Source of the DNA: Pseudomonadota bacterium
Lineage (GTDB): Bacteria; Pseudomonadota; Gammaproteobacteria; Burkholderiales; Burkholderiaceae_C
Assembly: GCA_023418355.1 (NCBI GenBank)
Contig: JAEZZU010000300.1
Coordinates: forward strand, 1 to 7,873
Length of the DNA: 7,873 nt
Reading direction: 5' to 3'
This document shows, one piece after another, positions 1-6,341 of this stretch. Positions within the stretch are counted from its first letter, which is position 1, and every line of letters starts with the position of its first letter. The position numbers were made by a program, and so were the translations under genes. The notes beneath the pieces were generated by a model that saw only the letters and a program-made list of their open reading frames with translations, did no database searches and was not told the DNA's origin.

Positions 1-81
1 AACATATGGGCAAGATGCCCGCTTCCTCGGTCCTGCATTGAGATGTAAAGAATCGCTATACCCTCCAAGGTTTGGTGTAAG

Positions 82-113
82 CCCATCTGCTGTCATGGCA
101 GGTGGGTTTTTTT
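82..113 (+). terminator. Rho-independent terminator for an upstream plus-strand gene
   Basis: The stem pairs CCCATCTGC (82-90) with GCAGGTGGG (98-106) over 9 bp with one G-T wobble, around a 7-base loop (91-97). It is followed directly by seven T residues (107-113). This is a textbook intrinsic terminator reading rightward. It probably ends the transcript of a gene that lies left of the window. Confidence 0.85.
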
Positions 114-197
114 ATGGTCGCTGGGTGGTGTGCTTTGGTATTGATAGCTGTTAGCGCTTGCGAAATCTACGTTTCAATATGATTTGTGTTTGAAAGC

Positions 198-229
198 CTT
201 GTGTATCAAGCACAAGATGCTCTTTTTTT
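198..229 (+). terminator. Possible second rightward terminator
   Basis: CTTGTG (198-203) and CACAAG (211-216) form a perfect 6-bp stem around a 7-base loop. Six bases later comes a run of seven T residues (223-229), and after one G another six (231-236). The stem is short and AT-containing and is set back from the T-run, so it would be weaker than the hairpin at 82-113. It could act as a backup terminator. Confidence 0.35.
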
Positions 230-241
230 GTTTTTTGAGGC

Positions 242-272
242 AAAAAAAGACCGCAACCCACAGAGGGTGCGG
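242..272 (-). terminator. Rho-independent terminator of fliE
   Basis: CCGCA-CCC (251-259, with A256 bulged) pairs with GGGTGCGG (265-272) to give an 8-bp GC-rich stem and a 5-base loop. Read on the minus strand the stem is followed by TC and then seven T residues (complement of 242-248). It lies about 75 bases beyond the fliE stop codon. A T-run at 282-287 on the other side may let the same hairpin work weakly in the plus direction too. Confidence 0.8.
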
Positions 273-347
273 CCGTAAAGGTTTTTTGAAGGGTGAGCGT
301 TACGGTGGGGTTGGAGCAATCGCTGTCAGCCTCACACAAGCAGGTGC

Positions 348-671
348 TCAGACCTGCATGTTCATGACATCGGTGTAAGCCTGTACCAGGCGGTTGCGCA
401 CGTGCAGCGTGGCCTGAAAGCCAATCTGCGCCTTTTGCATGGCAACCATGGTCTCTTCGAGGCTGACCGAGGGGTTTTCCAGCTGCACTTCTTTTTGCAG
501 ATGGGAAGAGTGATTCTGTGCGGCGCTGACTGAGCGCAGCGCGTTCTCCAGCGCAGTGCTGAATCCGTGGCCTTCAGCTTCGGCCTTTTGCACAGGCTTG
601 GTCAAGCGTTGTGCCATGTCGCTGGACATGGTGGTCAACGGAGATGTGGCGCTATGAAGGCGTAAGTCCAT
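348..671 (-). CDS. fliE: Flagellar hook-basal body complex protein FliE
   Basis: FliE is a small export substrate that joins the MS ring to the proximal rod and is needed for assembly of the export apparatus. The 107-residue product has the usual family length. The N-terminal 30 residues are variable. The conserved part begins at the FSTALENALRSVSAAQ segment (37-52) and ends in the family signature: MQKAQIGFQATLHVRNRLVQ (78-97) followed by AYTDVMNMQV, with the RN pair and the terminal MQV typical of FliE. The ATG at 671 is chosen because CAGGGA lies six bases upstream of it on the minus strand. The gene diverges from fliF and is followed by its own terminator, so it appears to be a single-gene transcript. 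No frameshift or missing motif is seen. Confidence 0.96.
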   Translation of the reverse strand: MDLRLHSATSPLTTMSSDMAQRLTKPVQKAEAEGHGFSTALENALRSVSAAQNHSSHLQKEVQLENPSVSLEETMVAMQKAQIGFQATLHVRNRLVQAYTDVMNMQV

Positions 672-853
672 GATGTTTCCCTGAACTCGTTATTGATCGA
701 TGGGTGCAATCGTAGGCAATTGCAAAACATTCATCTGCGGGAATAAATGGGGAAACGGGTGCCTTATCGGGGGAACGTGGCTGGCGGAAGTTTGAATAAT
801 CGGCTCTACGTTGGGCTCCGTGTTGGGCTCAAGCCCTCCATTTGGAAAGAACG
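672..853. promoter_or_regulatory. Divergent control region between fliE and fliF
   Basis: This 182-base gap separates the start codons of fliE (minus) and fliF (plus), so it should hold promoters for both transcripts. An 8-bp palindrome GCAATTGC lies at 716-723. Between about 733 and 769 there are two inverted, degenerate segments, GAATAAAT (741-748) and CCTTATCG (762-769), loosely like the AAATARCG/CGYTATTT halves of an enteric FlhDC operator. The match is poor and their 13-base spacing is slightly too long. Near the fliF start the octamer TTGGGCTC occurs twice, and GGGC (825-828) can pair with GCCC (833-836). I could not assign a convincing -35/-10 pair, a sigma-54 site or a sigma-28 site. 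Confidence 0.6.
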
Positions 854-2539
854 ATGTCCGCAGTTGCAGAAATTCCTGTTGAACCAAACGCCGCTCCCGC
901 CGCCACCACTGTTTCCTGGCGGGAGAAGGTTGCAGCTCTCGATAGAAATCAACGCATCCTGATTGGTGCGGTGGGCGCACTGGTCGTGGCCGGTCTGGTG
1001 GCCGCGCTGATGTTCAGCCGCCAGCCCGATTACCGTGTGCTGTTCAGCAATTTGAGCGACAAGGATGGCGGCGCCATCGTGGCCCAGCTGTCGGCCATGA
1101 ACGTGCCCTACAAGTACACCGAAGGCGGCGGCGCCATCATGATTCCGGCCGACCGTATCCATGACGTGCGCCTGAAGCTGGCCACACAGGGTCTACCCAA
1201 GGGCGCGGTCTCGGGCTTCGAGATCATGGAGAACAGCAAGTTCGGTATCACCCAGTTTCAGGAGCGTGTGAACTATCAGCGTGCGCTGGAGGGTGAGCTG
1301 ACACGTTCCATCATGGGTCTGGCTGCCGTGCAGAACGCACGCGTGCACCTGGCACTGCCCAACCAGAATGGTTTCTTCCGCGAGCAGCAAAAGCCCTCGG
1401 CTTCGGTGCTGCTGACGCTGTACCCCGGCCGCATGCTGGACCGCACGCAGATTGCGGGCATCGTGCACCTGATTTCTTCCAGCGTGCCTGAGATGCTGCC
1501 TTCGGCCGTGAGCGTGCTGGATGACTCCGGCAAGCTGCTGTCGCAGGCGCCCAATCCCGATGAAAGCCCTGTAGACATTCAGCAGCTGATGTACCAGCAG
1601 CAGCTGGAAAAGCAGTACACACAGCGCATTCTGGACATCCTGGAACCTGTGGTGGGCAAGGGCAATGTGAAGGCGCAGGTGACGGCTGAGCTGGACTTCT
1701 CGCGCTCGGAATCGACCTCGGAGATCCATGCGCCCAATCAGGGCCAGGCCCCCAGCGCGGTGCGCAGCCAGCAGGTGCTGGAAGCCATTGGCGAGAAAGA
1801 GCCTGTGCCCCCCACCGGCATTCCCGGTGCAGTGAGCAACCAGCCGCCACAGACGGCTACAGCGCCTATCAATGGCGATGCGCCTACGCTGCAGGCCGCC
1901 AACGGCCAGAACAGCAATGTGCTGACCATCCCCGGCAGCAAGCGTGAGTCTGTGACCAATTACGAAGTGGACAAGACCGTGAAGGTCACTCGCAGCAGCA
2001 CCGGCACCATCAAGCGCATGACGGCGGCGGTGGTGGTGAACTACCTGCCCGGCGCAGCTGCTGAAGGTGGTGCCCCCGTGCTGCAGGCGCTGACTGAAGC
2101 GCAGCAGGCACAGATGCTGGCGCTGGTGCGCGAAACCATTGGCTTTAACGCAGAGCGTGGTGACTCGGTCAACCTGATGAATGCCCAGTTCCAGCAGGAC
2201 GGTGGCCGCGTGGCATCTGACCTGCCCCTGTGGCAGCAGCCTGAAACCATTGCACTGGCCAAGTCCGTGATGTGGCCTGTGGGTCTGGTGCTGGCGGCAC
2301 TGATTCTGGCGCTGGGTGTGGTGCGCCCCATCCTCAAGGCACGCAAGAAGAAGGAACAGGCACAGCTGGATCTGCTGGCCGCTGATGAGATTGAGCGCCC
2401 CGCACTGGCGGCACCGCTCAAGCCCGGTGAGCCCACGCCCGAAGAGCTGCGCCTGCAGCAGGCGCGTGCGCTGGCCAAGCAGAACCCCATTGCGGTGGCC
2501 AACATCATCAAGACCTGGGTCAATGGCGAATCGAATTAA
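854..2539 (+). CDS. fliF: Flagellar MS-ring protein FliF
   Basis: FliF assembles into the MS ring in the inner membrane, the platform for the rotor and the housing of the export gate. The 561-residue product matches the usual family length. A first membrane segment lies at about 35-54, followed by QPDYRVLFSNLSDKDGG (57-73), the start of the periplasmic YscJ/FliF ring-building domain. The FGITQFQERVNYQRALEGEL stretch (130-149) is strongly conserved in the family. A proline/glutamine-rich variable linker (about 310-365) precedes YEVDKTV (370-376) of the second periplasmic domain. A second membrane segment spans about 471-490. The cytoplasmic tail ends with ANIIKTWVNGESN, the FliG-binding peptide. 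The ATG at 854 is preferred over a TTG at 842 because GGAAAGA (844-850) serves the ATG as ribosome site. It heads the fliFGHIJK operon. Confidence 0.97.
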   Translation: MSAVAEIPVEPNAAPAATTVSWREKVAALDRNQRILIGAVGALVVAGLVAALMFSRQPDYRVLFSNLSDKDGGAIVAQLSAMNVPYKYTEGGGAIMIPADRIHDVRLKLATQGLPKGAVSGFEIMENSKFGITQFQERVNYQRALEGELTRSIMGLAAVQNARVHLALPNQNGFFREQQKPSASVLLTLYPGRMLDRTQIAGIVHLISSSVPEMLPSAVSVLDDSGKLLSQAPNPDESPVDIQQLMYQQQLEKQYTQRILDILEPVVGKGNVKAQVTAELDFSRSESTSEIHAPNQGQAPSAVRSQQVLEAIGEKEPVPPTGIPGAVSNQPPQTATAPINGDAPTLQAANGQNSNVLTIPGSKRESVTNYEVDKTVKVTRSSTGTIKRMTAAVVVNYLPGAAAEGGAPVLQALTEAQQAQMLALVRETIGFNAERGDSVNLMNAQFQQDGGRVASDLPLWQQPETIALAKSVMWPVGLVLAALILALGVVRPILKARKKKEQAQLDLLAADEIERPALAAPLKPGEPTPEELRLQQARALAKQNPIAVANIIKTWVNGESN

Positions 2540-2586
2540 TGGCCTTGGGCTGTGCTTAATAACACCGACAACACGAAGAGTTGCAT

Positions 2587-3582
2587 ATGGATGAACGAGG
2601 TCTGAACGACGCCGCGATTTTGCTGATGTCTCTGGGTGAGGAGGAGGCGGCGGAGGTTTTCAAGCACCTCTCGCCCAAAGAGGTGCAGAAGCTGGGCGAA
2701 ACCATTGCGCGCATGCGTGGTGTGTCCAAAGAAAAAGTGGACTTTGTGATTGCGCGCTTTACCGATGACTGCGCGGCACAGAGCCTGCTGGTGGAAGACG
2801 CGAGCGACTACGTCAAGTCCGTGCTGCGCCGTGCGCTGGGCGATGACAAGGCAGCGCTGCTGCTGGACCGCATTCTGCAGGGCGGCGATGTCTCGGGCAT
2901 TGAAAGCCTGAAGTGGATGGACCCCGTGTCCGTGGCCGAACTGCTGCGCAATGAACACCCACAGATCATTGCCGCCATCATGGTGCATCTGGAGTACGAC
3001 CAGGCGGCTGCCGTGCTGATGCAGCTGCCCGAGCGGCTGCGCAGCGAAGTGGTGCTGCGTGTGGCAACGCTGGAAGGTATCCAGCCTTCGGCCCTGAAGG
3101 ACCTCAACGAGGTGCTGTACAAGGTGCTGGCCGGTGGCGACAAGATCCGCAAGACATCGCTGGGCGGCGTGAAGACCGCGGCCGAGATGATCAACCTGCT
3201 GGGCAGCAATGCCGATGTGGCGGTGCTGGACACCATCCGCAACTACGACTCCGACCTGGCGCAGAAGATCATGGACAAGATGTTCGTGTTCGACGACCTG
3301 GTCAAGCTGGACGCCCGTTCGCTGCAGCTGGTGCTGCGCGAAGTGGCCTCCGAGACGCTCATCATCGCGCTCAAGGGTGGCTCCATGGAAGTGCGCGACA
3401 AGATTCTGGCCAATATGTCCATGCGTGCCGCCGCTGCGCTGCGCGAAGACCTGGAGGCACGCGGTCCCATGCGTCTGTCCGAAGTGGAAACGCAGCAGAA
3501 GGAAATCCTCAAGGTGGTGCGTCGCCTGGCCGACGAAAACCAGATCACGCTGGGTGGCGGTCCCGAGGACAGTTTCGTCTGA
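2587..3582 (+). CDS. fliG: Flagellar motor switch protein FliG
   Basis: FliG is the rotor protein that binds the FliF tail, connects to FliM in the C ring and takes torque from the stator. The 331-residue product has the normal length. The N-terminal domain binds FliF. The middle domain has the EHPQ motif (123-126), and the GGVKTAAEMIN segment (193-203) is another family hallmark. The C-terminal domain carries MFVF (232-235) and the torque helix. By alignment with E. coli FliG, the charged residues K264, R281, D288/D289 and R297 correspond here to K263, R270, E287/D288 and R296, so the motor interface looks functional. The ATG at 2587 has GAAGAG (2575-2580) six bases upstream, whereas an in-frame TTG at 2581 would overlap that site too closely. 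It starts 47 bases after fliF. Confidence 0.97.
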   Translation: MDERGLNDAAILLMSLGEEEAAEVFKHLSPKEVQKLGETIARMRGVSKEKVDFVIARFTDDCAAQSLLVEDASDYVKSVLRRALGDDKAALLLDRILQGGDVSGIESLKWMDPVSVAELLRNEHPQIIAAIMVHLEYDQAAAVLMQLPERLRSEVVLRVATLEGIQPSALKDLNEVLYKVLAGGDKIRKTSLGGVKTAAEMINLLGSNADVAVLDTIRNYDSDLAQKIMDKMFVFDDLVKLDARSLQLVLREVASETLIIALKGGSMEVRDKILANMSMRAAAALREDLEARGPMRLSEVETQQKEILKVVRRLADENQITLGGGPEDSFV

Positions 3583-3615
3583 TGCGGACAGTGACAGGAA
3601 GACGGTGAAACACAT

Positions 3616-4440
3616 ATGACACGCTTCATTCCCAGCGAAGAAATTGACCAGCAAAGCGTGCGTCAGTGGCACTTTGGCAATGTGCGCCACAGCGCGCAGC
3701 AGGGCTTCATGGCCATGCCGGAGATGACGCTGGGCCCCATCCTGACGGCTCCCGCACAGCCCGAAGTGGCAGAACCTGCGGAAGCTGTGGCGGTGGTGGA
3801 GCCTGAGCAGATCCAGCCGGAGCAGGACGCAGCGCCTGCGCCAGTGGTGCCCATGTTTACCGAGGAAGAGCTGCAGCAGCATGTGCAGCAGGCTGCAGAG
3901 CAGGCGCGTGCAGAGGCGTACCAGCAGGGTCTGCAGCATGGCCAGCAGGAAGCTGCCCATGAGTGGCAGCAGCGCATGGCTGACTACCAGAACAATGTGG
4001 GCCGTGAGGCCGCGCAGCGCCTGAACGAGGTGCTGCATGCGGCCGCAGAGGCGGTGCAAGGCCTGCAGCAGCAGATGTCGCAGGACTTGCTGCAGCTGGC
4101 TGTGGATATTGCGCGCCAGGTGGTGCGCCAGGAATTGCGTTGCAACCCGCAGGCGCTGCAGCCGGTGGTGGCCGAGGCGCTGGACATGCTGGGCGCCGAA
4201 AGCAAGCCCGCCGTGGTGCGCCTGCACCCCGAAGATTTTCAGCGGCTGCAAGCGCATCTGTGTGCCAGCATTCCCAACCCCAAGGTGGAATGGCTGGCCG
4301 ACCCCAGCGTACCTGCCGGCGGCTGTCTGGTGCAAAGCCAGGGCGCCCAGGTGGATGGCACGCTGGAGCGCCGCTGGCAGCGCGCCGTAGCGGCGCTGGG
4401 CCTGGTATCGACCTGGTACGAGGAGGCACCACATGCCTGA
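3616..4440 (+). CDS. fliH: Flagellar export ATPase regulator FliH
   Basis: FliH is the stator-like, peripheral-stalk partner of the FliI ATPase, linking it to the C ring and the export gate. The 274-residue product has the expected layout. A conserved N-terminal tryptophan (W18, in RQWHF) is of the kind that docks on FliN in Salmonella. A Pro/Glu/Ala-rich linker covers about 44-80. A long glutamine-rich helical region (about 83-160) contains a single GxxxG (G105/G109), fewer glycine repeats than many FliH proteins have. The C-terminal FliI-binding domain includes VRLHPEDF (201-208) and GGCLVQSQGAQVDGTLERRW (235-254), both conserved. GGTGA at 3604-3608 is the likely ribosome site. The stop codon overlaps the fliI start by 8 bases, suggesting coupled translation. 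Confidence 0.94.
   Translation: MTRFIPSEEIDQQSVRQWHFGNVRHSAQQGFMAMPEMTLGPILTAPAQPEVAEPAEAVAVVEPEQIQPEQDAAPAPVVPMFTEEELQQHVQQAAEQARAEAYQQGLQHGQQEAAHEWQQRMADYQNNVGREAAQRLNEVLHAAAEAVQGLQQQMSQDLLQLAVDIARQVVRQELRCNPQALQPVVAEALDMLGAESKPAVVRLHPEDFQRLQAHLCASIPNPKVEWLADPSVPAGGCLVQSQGAQVDGTLERRWQRAVAALGLVSTWYEEAPHA
4421..4426 (+). promoter_or_regulatory. Ribosome binding site of fliI inside fliH
   Basis: A perfect AGGAGG sits six bases ahead of the fliI ATG at 4433, within the last codons of fliH. It fixes the fliI start and supports the 8-base fliH/fliI overlap. It is the strongest ribosome site in the operon along with that of fliK. Confidence 0.85.
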
Positions 4441-5854
4441 TGCGCAGCCCAAGTCTGCCAGCCCCGTGGTGGCGCAGCTCAAGGAGATGCTGCAGCTGGG
4501 CCGTGAGCGCGTCAACCAGCCGCTGCCGCTGCAAAGCCATGGCACGCTGACACGTCTGACCGGCCTGGTGCTGGAAGCCAGCGGGCTGCGTGTGCCTGTG
4601 GGCTCGCAATGCCACCTGCAAATGCCGGGTGCAGAGCCCGTGCTGGCCGAGGTGGTGGGCTTTGCGGGTGAGCGTGCTTTTCTGATGCCAGCGGGGGATA
4701 TTCAAGGCCTGTCCTGCGGGGCAGTGGTGACGCCTGCGGAGCCTTTTGTGCCGCCGCTGCGCCTGGGGGATACCAAGGTGCCCTCGCTGGCCACGGGTGT
4801 GCTGCGTCTGCCCATGGGTGATGGCCTGCTGGGCCGTGTGATTGATTCCCAGGGCAAGCCGCTGGACCATGCCGGTGAGTTGCTGGATGTGGTGGCAGAG
4901 CCGCTGGACCGCGAGCCCATCAACGCCATGGAGCGCGCTCCTGTGCGCGAGAGCCTGGATACCGGTGTGCGTGCCATCAACAGCCTGCTGACCGTGGGGC
5001 GTGGTCAGCGTCTGGGTCTGTTTGCGGGCTCTGGCGTGGGTAAATCCGTGCTGCTGGGCATGATGGCGCGCTACACCAAGGCAGATGTGATTGTGGTGGG
5101 CCTGATTGGTGAGCGTGGCCGCGAAGTGAAAGAGTTCGTGGAAGACATTCTGGGCGCGCAGGACCGCTCGCGTGCCGTGGTGGTGGCCGCGCCTGCCGAT
5201 GCGCCGCCGCTGCTGCGCATGCAGGGTGCGAGCTACGCCACAGCGATTGCCGAGCATTTCCGTGACAAGGGCAAGCATGTGCTGCTGCTCATGGATTCGC
5301 TGACCCGCTACGCACAGGCGCAGCGCGAGATTGCACTGGCCATTGGTGAGCCTCCTGCGACCAAGGGCTATCCACCCTCGTGCTTTGCCAAGCTGCCAGC
5401 GCTGGTGGAGCGCAGCGGCAATGGCCTCAATGGCGTGGGCTCGATCACAGCCTTCTACACCGTGCTGTCGGAAGGTGACGACCAGCAGGACCCGATTGCG
5501 GACGCATCGCGCGCCATTCTGGATGGTCACTATGTGCTCTCGCGTGCGCTGGCCGAGCAGGGCCACTACCCCGCCATTGACATCGAACAGTCAGCCTCGC
5601 GCGTGATGCACAACGTGGTCTCGCGCGAGCATTTCGAATTAGCTAGACGGTTTAGGGCCGTCTATTCGCGCTATCAAAAAAGCAAGGATTTGATACAAGT
5701 AGGAGCTTATGTGAACGGCTCCGATCCTTTGGTGGACGAGGCCATTCGCTTGCAGCCAGCGATGGCCAGGTTCTTGCAGCAGACCATGTTTGAGTCTGCG
5801 TCCATGGAACAAAGTTTGGCAGACATGGCAACGGTCTTAGGCCAGCCAGGATGA
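4433..5854 (+). CDS. fliI: Flagellum-specific export ATPase FliI
   Basis: FliI is the hexameric cytoplasmic ATPase of the flagellar type III export apparatus, related to the F1 beta subunit. It helps release chaperones and deliver substrates. The 473-residue product is full length. Visible motifs are the Walker A loop AGSGVGKS (198-205), GERGREVKEF with the likely catalytic E227 (226-235), Walker B LLLMDSLTRYA ending at D288, the family signature KGYPPSCFAKLPALVERSG (311-329) and the probable arginine finger R390 in QSASR. The C-terminal part (SKDLIQVGAYVNGSDP, 416-431) aligns with Salmonella FliI without gaps. Odd point: from about 5636 the DNA abruptly uses TTA, AGA, AGG, ATA, GTA and GGA codons, and all seven remaining leucines are TTG or TTA, although the protein stays conserved. 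Confidence 0.98.
   Translation: MPDAQPKSASPVVAQLKEMLQLGRERVNQPLPLQSHGTLTRLTGLVLEASGLRVPVGSQCHLQMPGAEPVLAEVVGFAGERAFLMPAGDIQGLSCGAVVTPAEPFVPPLRLGDTKVPSLATGVLRLPMGDGLLGRVIDSQGKPLDHAGELLDVVAEPLDREPINAMERAPVRESLDTGVRAINSLLTVGRGQRLGLFAGSGVGKSVLLGMMARYTKADVIVVGLIGERGREVKEFVEDILGAQDRSRAVVVAAPADAPPLLRMQGASYATAIAEHFRDKGKHVLLLMDSLTRYAQAQREIALAIGEPPATKGYPPSCFAKLPALVERSGNGLNGVGSITAFYTVLSEGDDQQDPIADASRAILDGHYVLSRALAEQGHYPAIDIEQSASRVMHNVVSREHFELARRFRAVYSRYQKSKDLIQVGAYVNGSDPLVDEAIRLQPAMARFLQQTMFESASMEQSLADMATVLGQPG
5636..5854 (+). other. Atypical codon-use segment at the 3' end of fliI
   Basis: The reading frame is unbroken and the protein conserved, but the base choice changes sharply. Residues 403-425 include TTA, AGA, AGG, ATA, GTA and GGA, all scarce elsewhere in the operon. 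The seven leucines from here to the stop are five TTG and two TTA, while the upstream part of the gene uses mostly CTG. The start of the switch is sharp, between a TTC at 5633-5635 and GAA-TTA at 5636-5641. The strongest AT richness ends near 5710, with a milder shift running to the stop codon and the first few codons of fliJ. Confidence 0.7.
5644..5695. repeat. Pair of perfect inverted repeats within fliI
   Basis: Two consecutive perfect 7-bp inverted repeats lie inside the coding sequence. The first is TAGACGG (5644-5650) with CCGTCTA (5658-5664) around a 7-base loop. The second is TATCAAA (5672-5678) with TTTGATA (5689-5695) around a 10-base loop. Both fall in the AT-rich, rare-codon patch. 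They could form RNA hairpins in the fliI message, or be traces of sequence introduced from elsewhere. No T-run follows either one, so neither looks like a terminator. Confidence 0.6.
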
Positions 5855-5874
5855 GATAACGAGAGGGATTTGGA

Positions 5875-6339
5875 ATGTCTTCGCTCAATGCTTTGATGAT
5901 CGCGATTGAAATGGCAGTGCGTAAACGTGATGACGCACGCCAGGCGCTGCGTGAGCGTCAGCATGCTTTCGATGCTGCCAAGTCCCAGATGGACCAGCTG
6001 GAGAGCTATGCCGCAGAAATGCAGCAACGCTGGGGTGCCACGGAAGGGGCTTCGCTCAAGCCTGAAGTCATGGTGCACCACCGGCAGTTCATGGAGCGGC
6101 TGGAGCACGCCATCAACCTGCAGACGCGGGTGATTGCAGACCAGTCCATCCGTCTGGAAGCAGCGCAAAAAGCGCTGATGGCTGCGGAGCTGCGCCTGAC
6201 CAGTCTGAACAAGGTGGTGGAAACACGCCGCCGCGACATGGAACTGGCGCAGATGCGCCGCGAGCAAAAGCAGACGGATGAACGTGCCGCGCTGCAATTC
6301 ATTGGCCGTACGTTTGGCATGCAGTTTCAGGAGGCATGA
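5875..6339 (+). CDS. fliJ: Flagellar export protein FliJ
   Basis: FliJ is the small coiled-coil protein of the export ATPase complex. It acts like the central stalk of F1, contacts the export gate protein FlhA and escorts chaperones. The 154-residue product is at the normal length, highly charged and almost entirely predicted helix, with heptad-like spacing over about 10-140. The QMDQLESYAAEMQQRW stretch (38-53) resembles the conserved N-terminal part of the family, and the C-terminal third is rich in Arg, Glu and Gln. Identification rests on this character and on position directly after fliI, since FliJ sequences diverge fast. GAGAGGGA (5861-5868) ahead of the ATG is the ribosome site. The gap from fliI is 20 bases. 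Confidence 0.92.
   Translation: MSSLNALMIAIEMAVRKRDDARQALRERQHAFDAAKSQMDQLESYAAEMQQRWGATEGASLKPEVMVHHRQFMERLEHAINLQTRVIADQSIRLEAAQKALMAAELRLTSLNKVVETRRRDMELAQMRREQKQTDERAALQFIGRTFGMQFQEA
6329..6334 (+). promoter_or_regulatory. Ribosome binding site that decides the fliK start
   Basis: A perfect AGGAGG lies in the last codons of fliJ. Two in-frame ATGs follow, at 6336 and 6342. The first is only one base away from the site, too close for initiation, while the second is seven bases away. The second is therefore preferred. Confidence 0.75.
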
Positions 6340-6341
6340 GC

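Larger units (their letters stand above)
1..347. other. Non-coding left flank, downstream of fliE
   Basis: No convincing gene lies in this stretch. Open frames across 151-378 on either strand show low-complexity translations with no family resemblance. On the plus strand a frame entering from the left edge stops with TGA at 39-41 and another with TAA at 46-48. Either could be the 3' end of a gene outside the window, but the remaining 12 to 15 residues are too few to identify. The stretch is clearly richer in A and T than the genes and is dominated by hairpins and T- or A-runs, as expected where a rightward transcript from off the edge meets the leftward fliE transcript. Confidence 0.7.

Noticed and set aside
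782..795. TGGCGGAAGTTTGA resembling a sigma-54 site ahead of fliF
   Set aside because: The -12 G is one base out of register and its C is missing.
690..980. Minus-strand open frame of 96 codons across the gap between fliE and fliF
   Set aside because: It overlaps the fliF start on the opposite strand, has a low-complexity Pro-rich translation, no ribosome site and no family resemblance.
2584..3618. CATATG at the start codons of both fliG (2585-2590) and fliH (3614-3619)
   Set aside because: The hexamer also occurs once more at 3-8, and about one occurrence is expected by chance in a window of this size. An AT-rich start context explains it well enough.
2536..4545. Long minus-strand frame (669 codons) opposite fliG and fliH, and another at 3857-5566 opposite fliH and fliI
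   Set aside because: These are antisense shadows of GC-rich genes. Their translations are His-, Gln- and Arg-rich without domain structure, and the plus-strand genes are certain.
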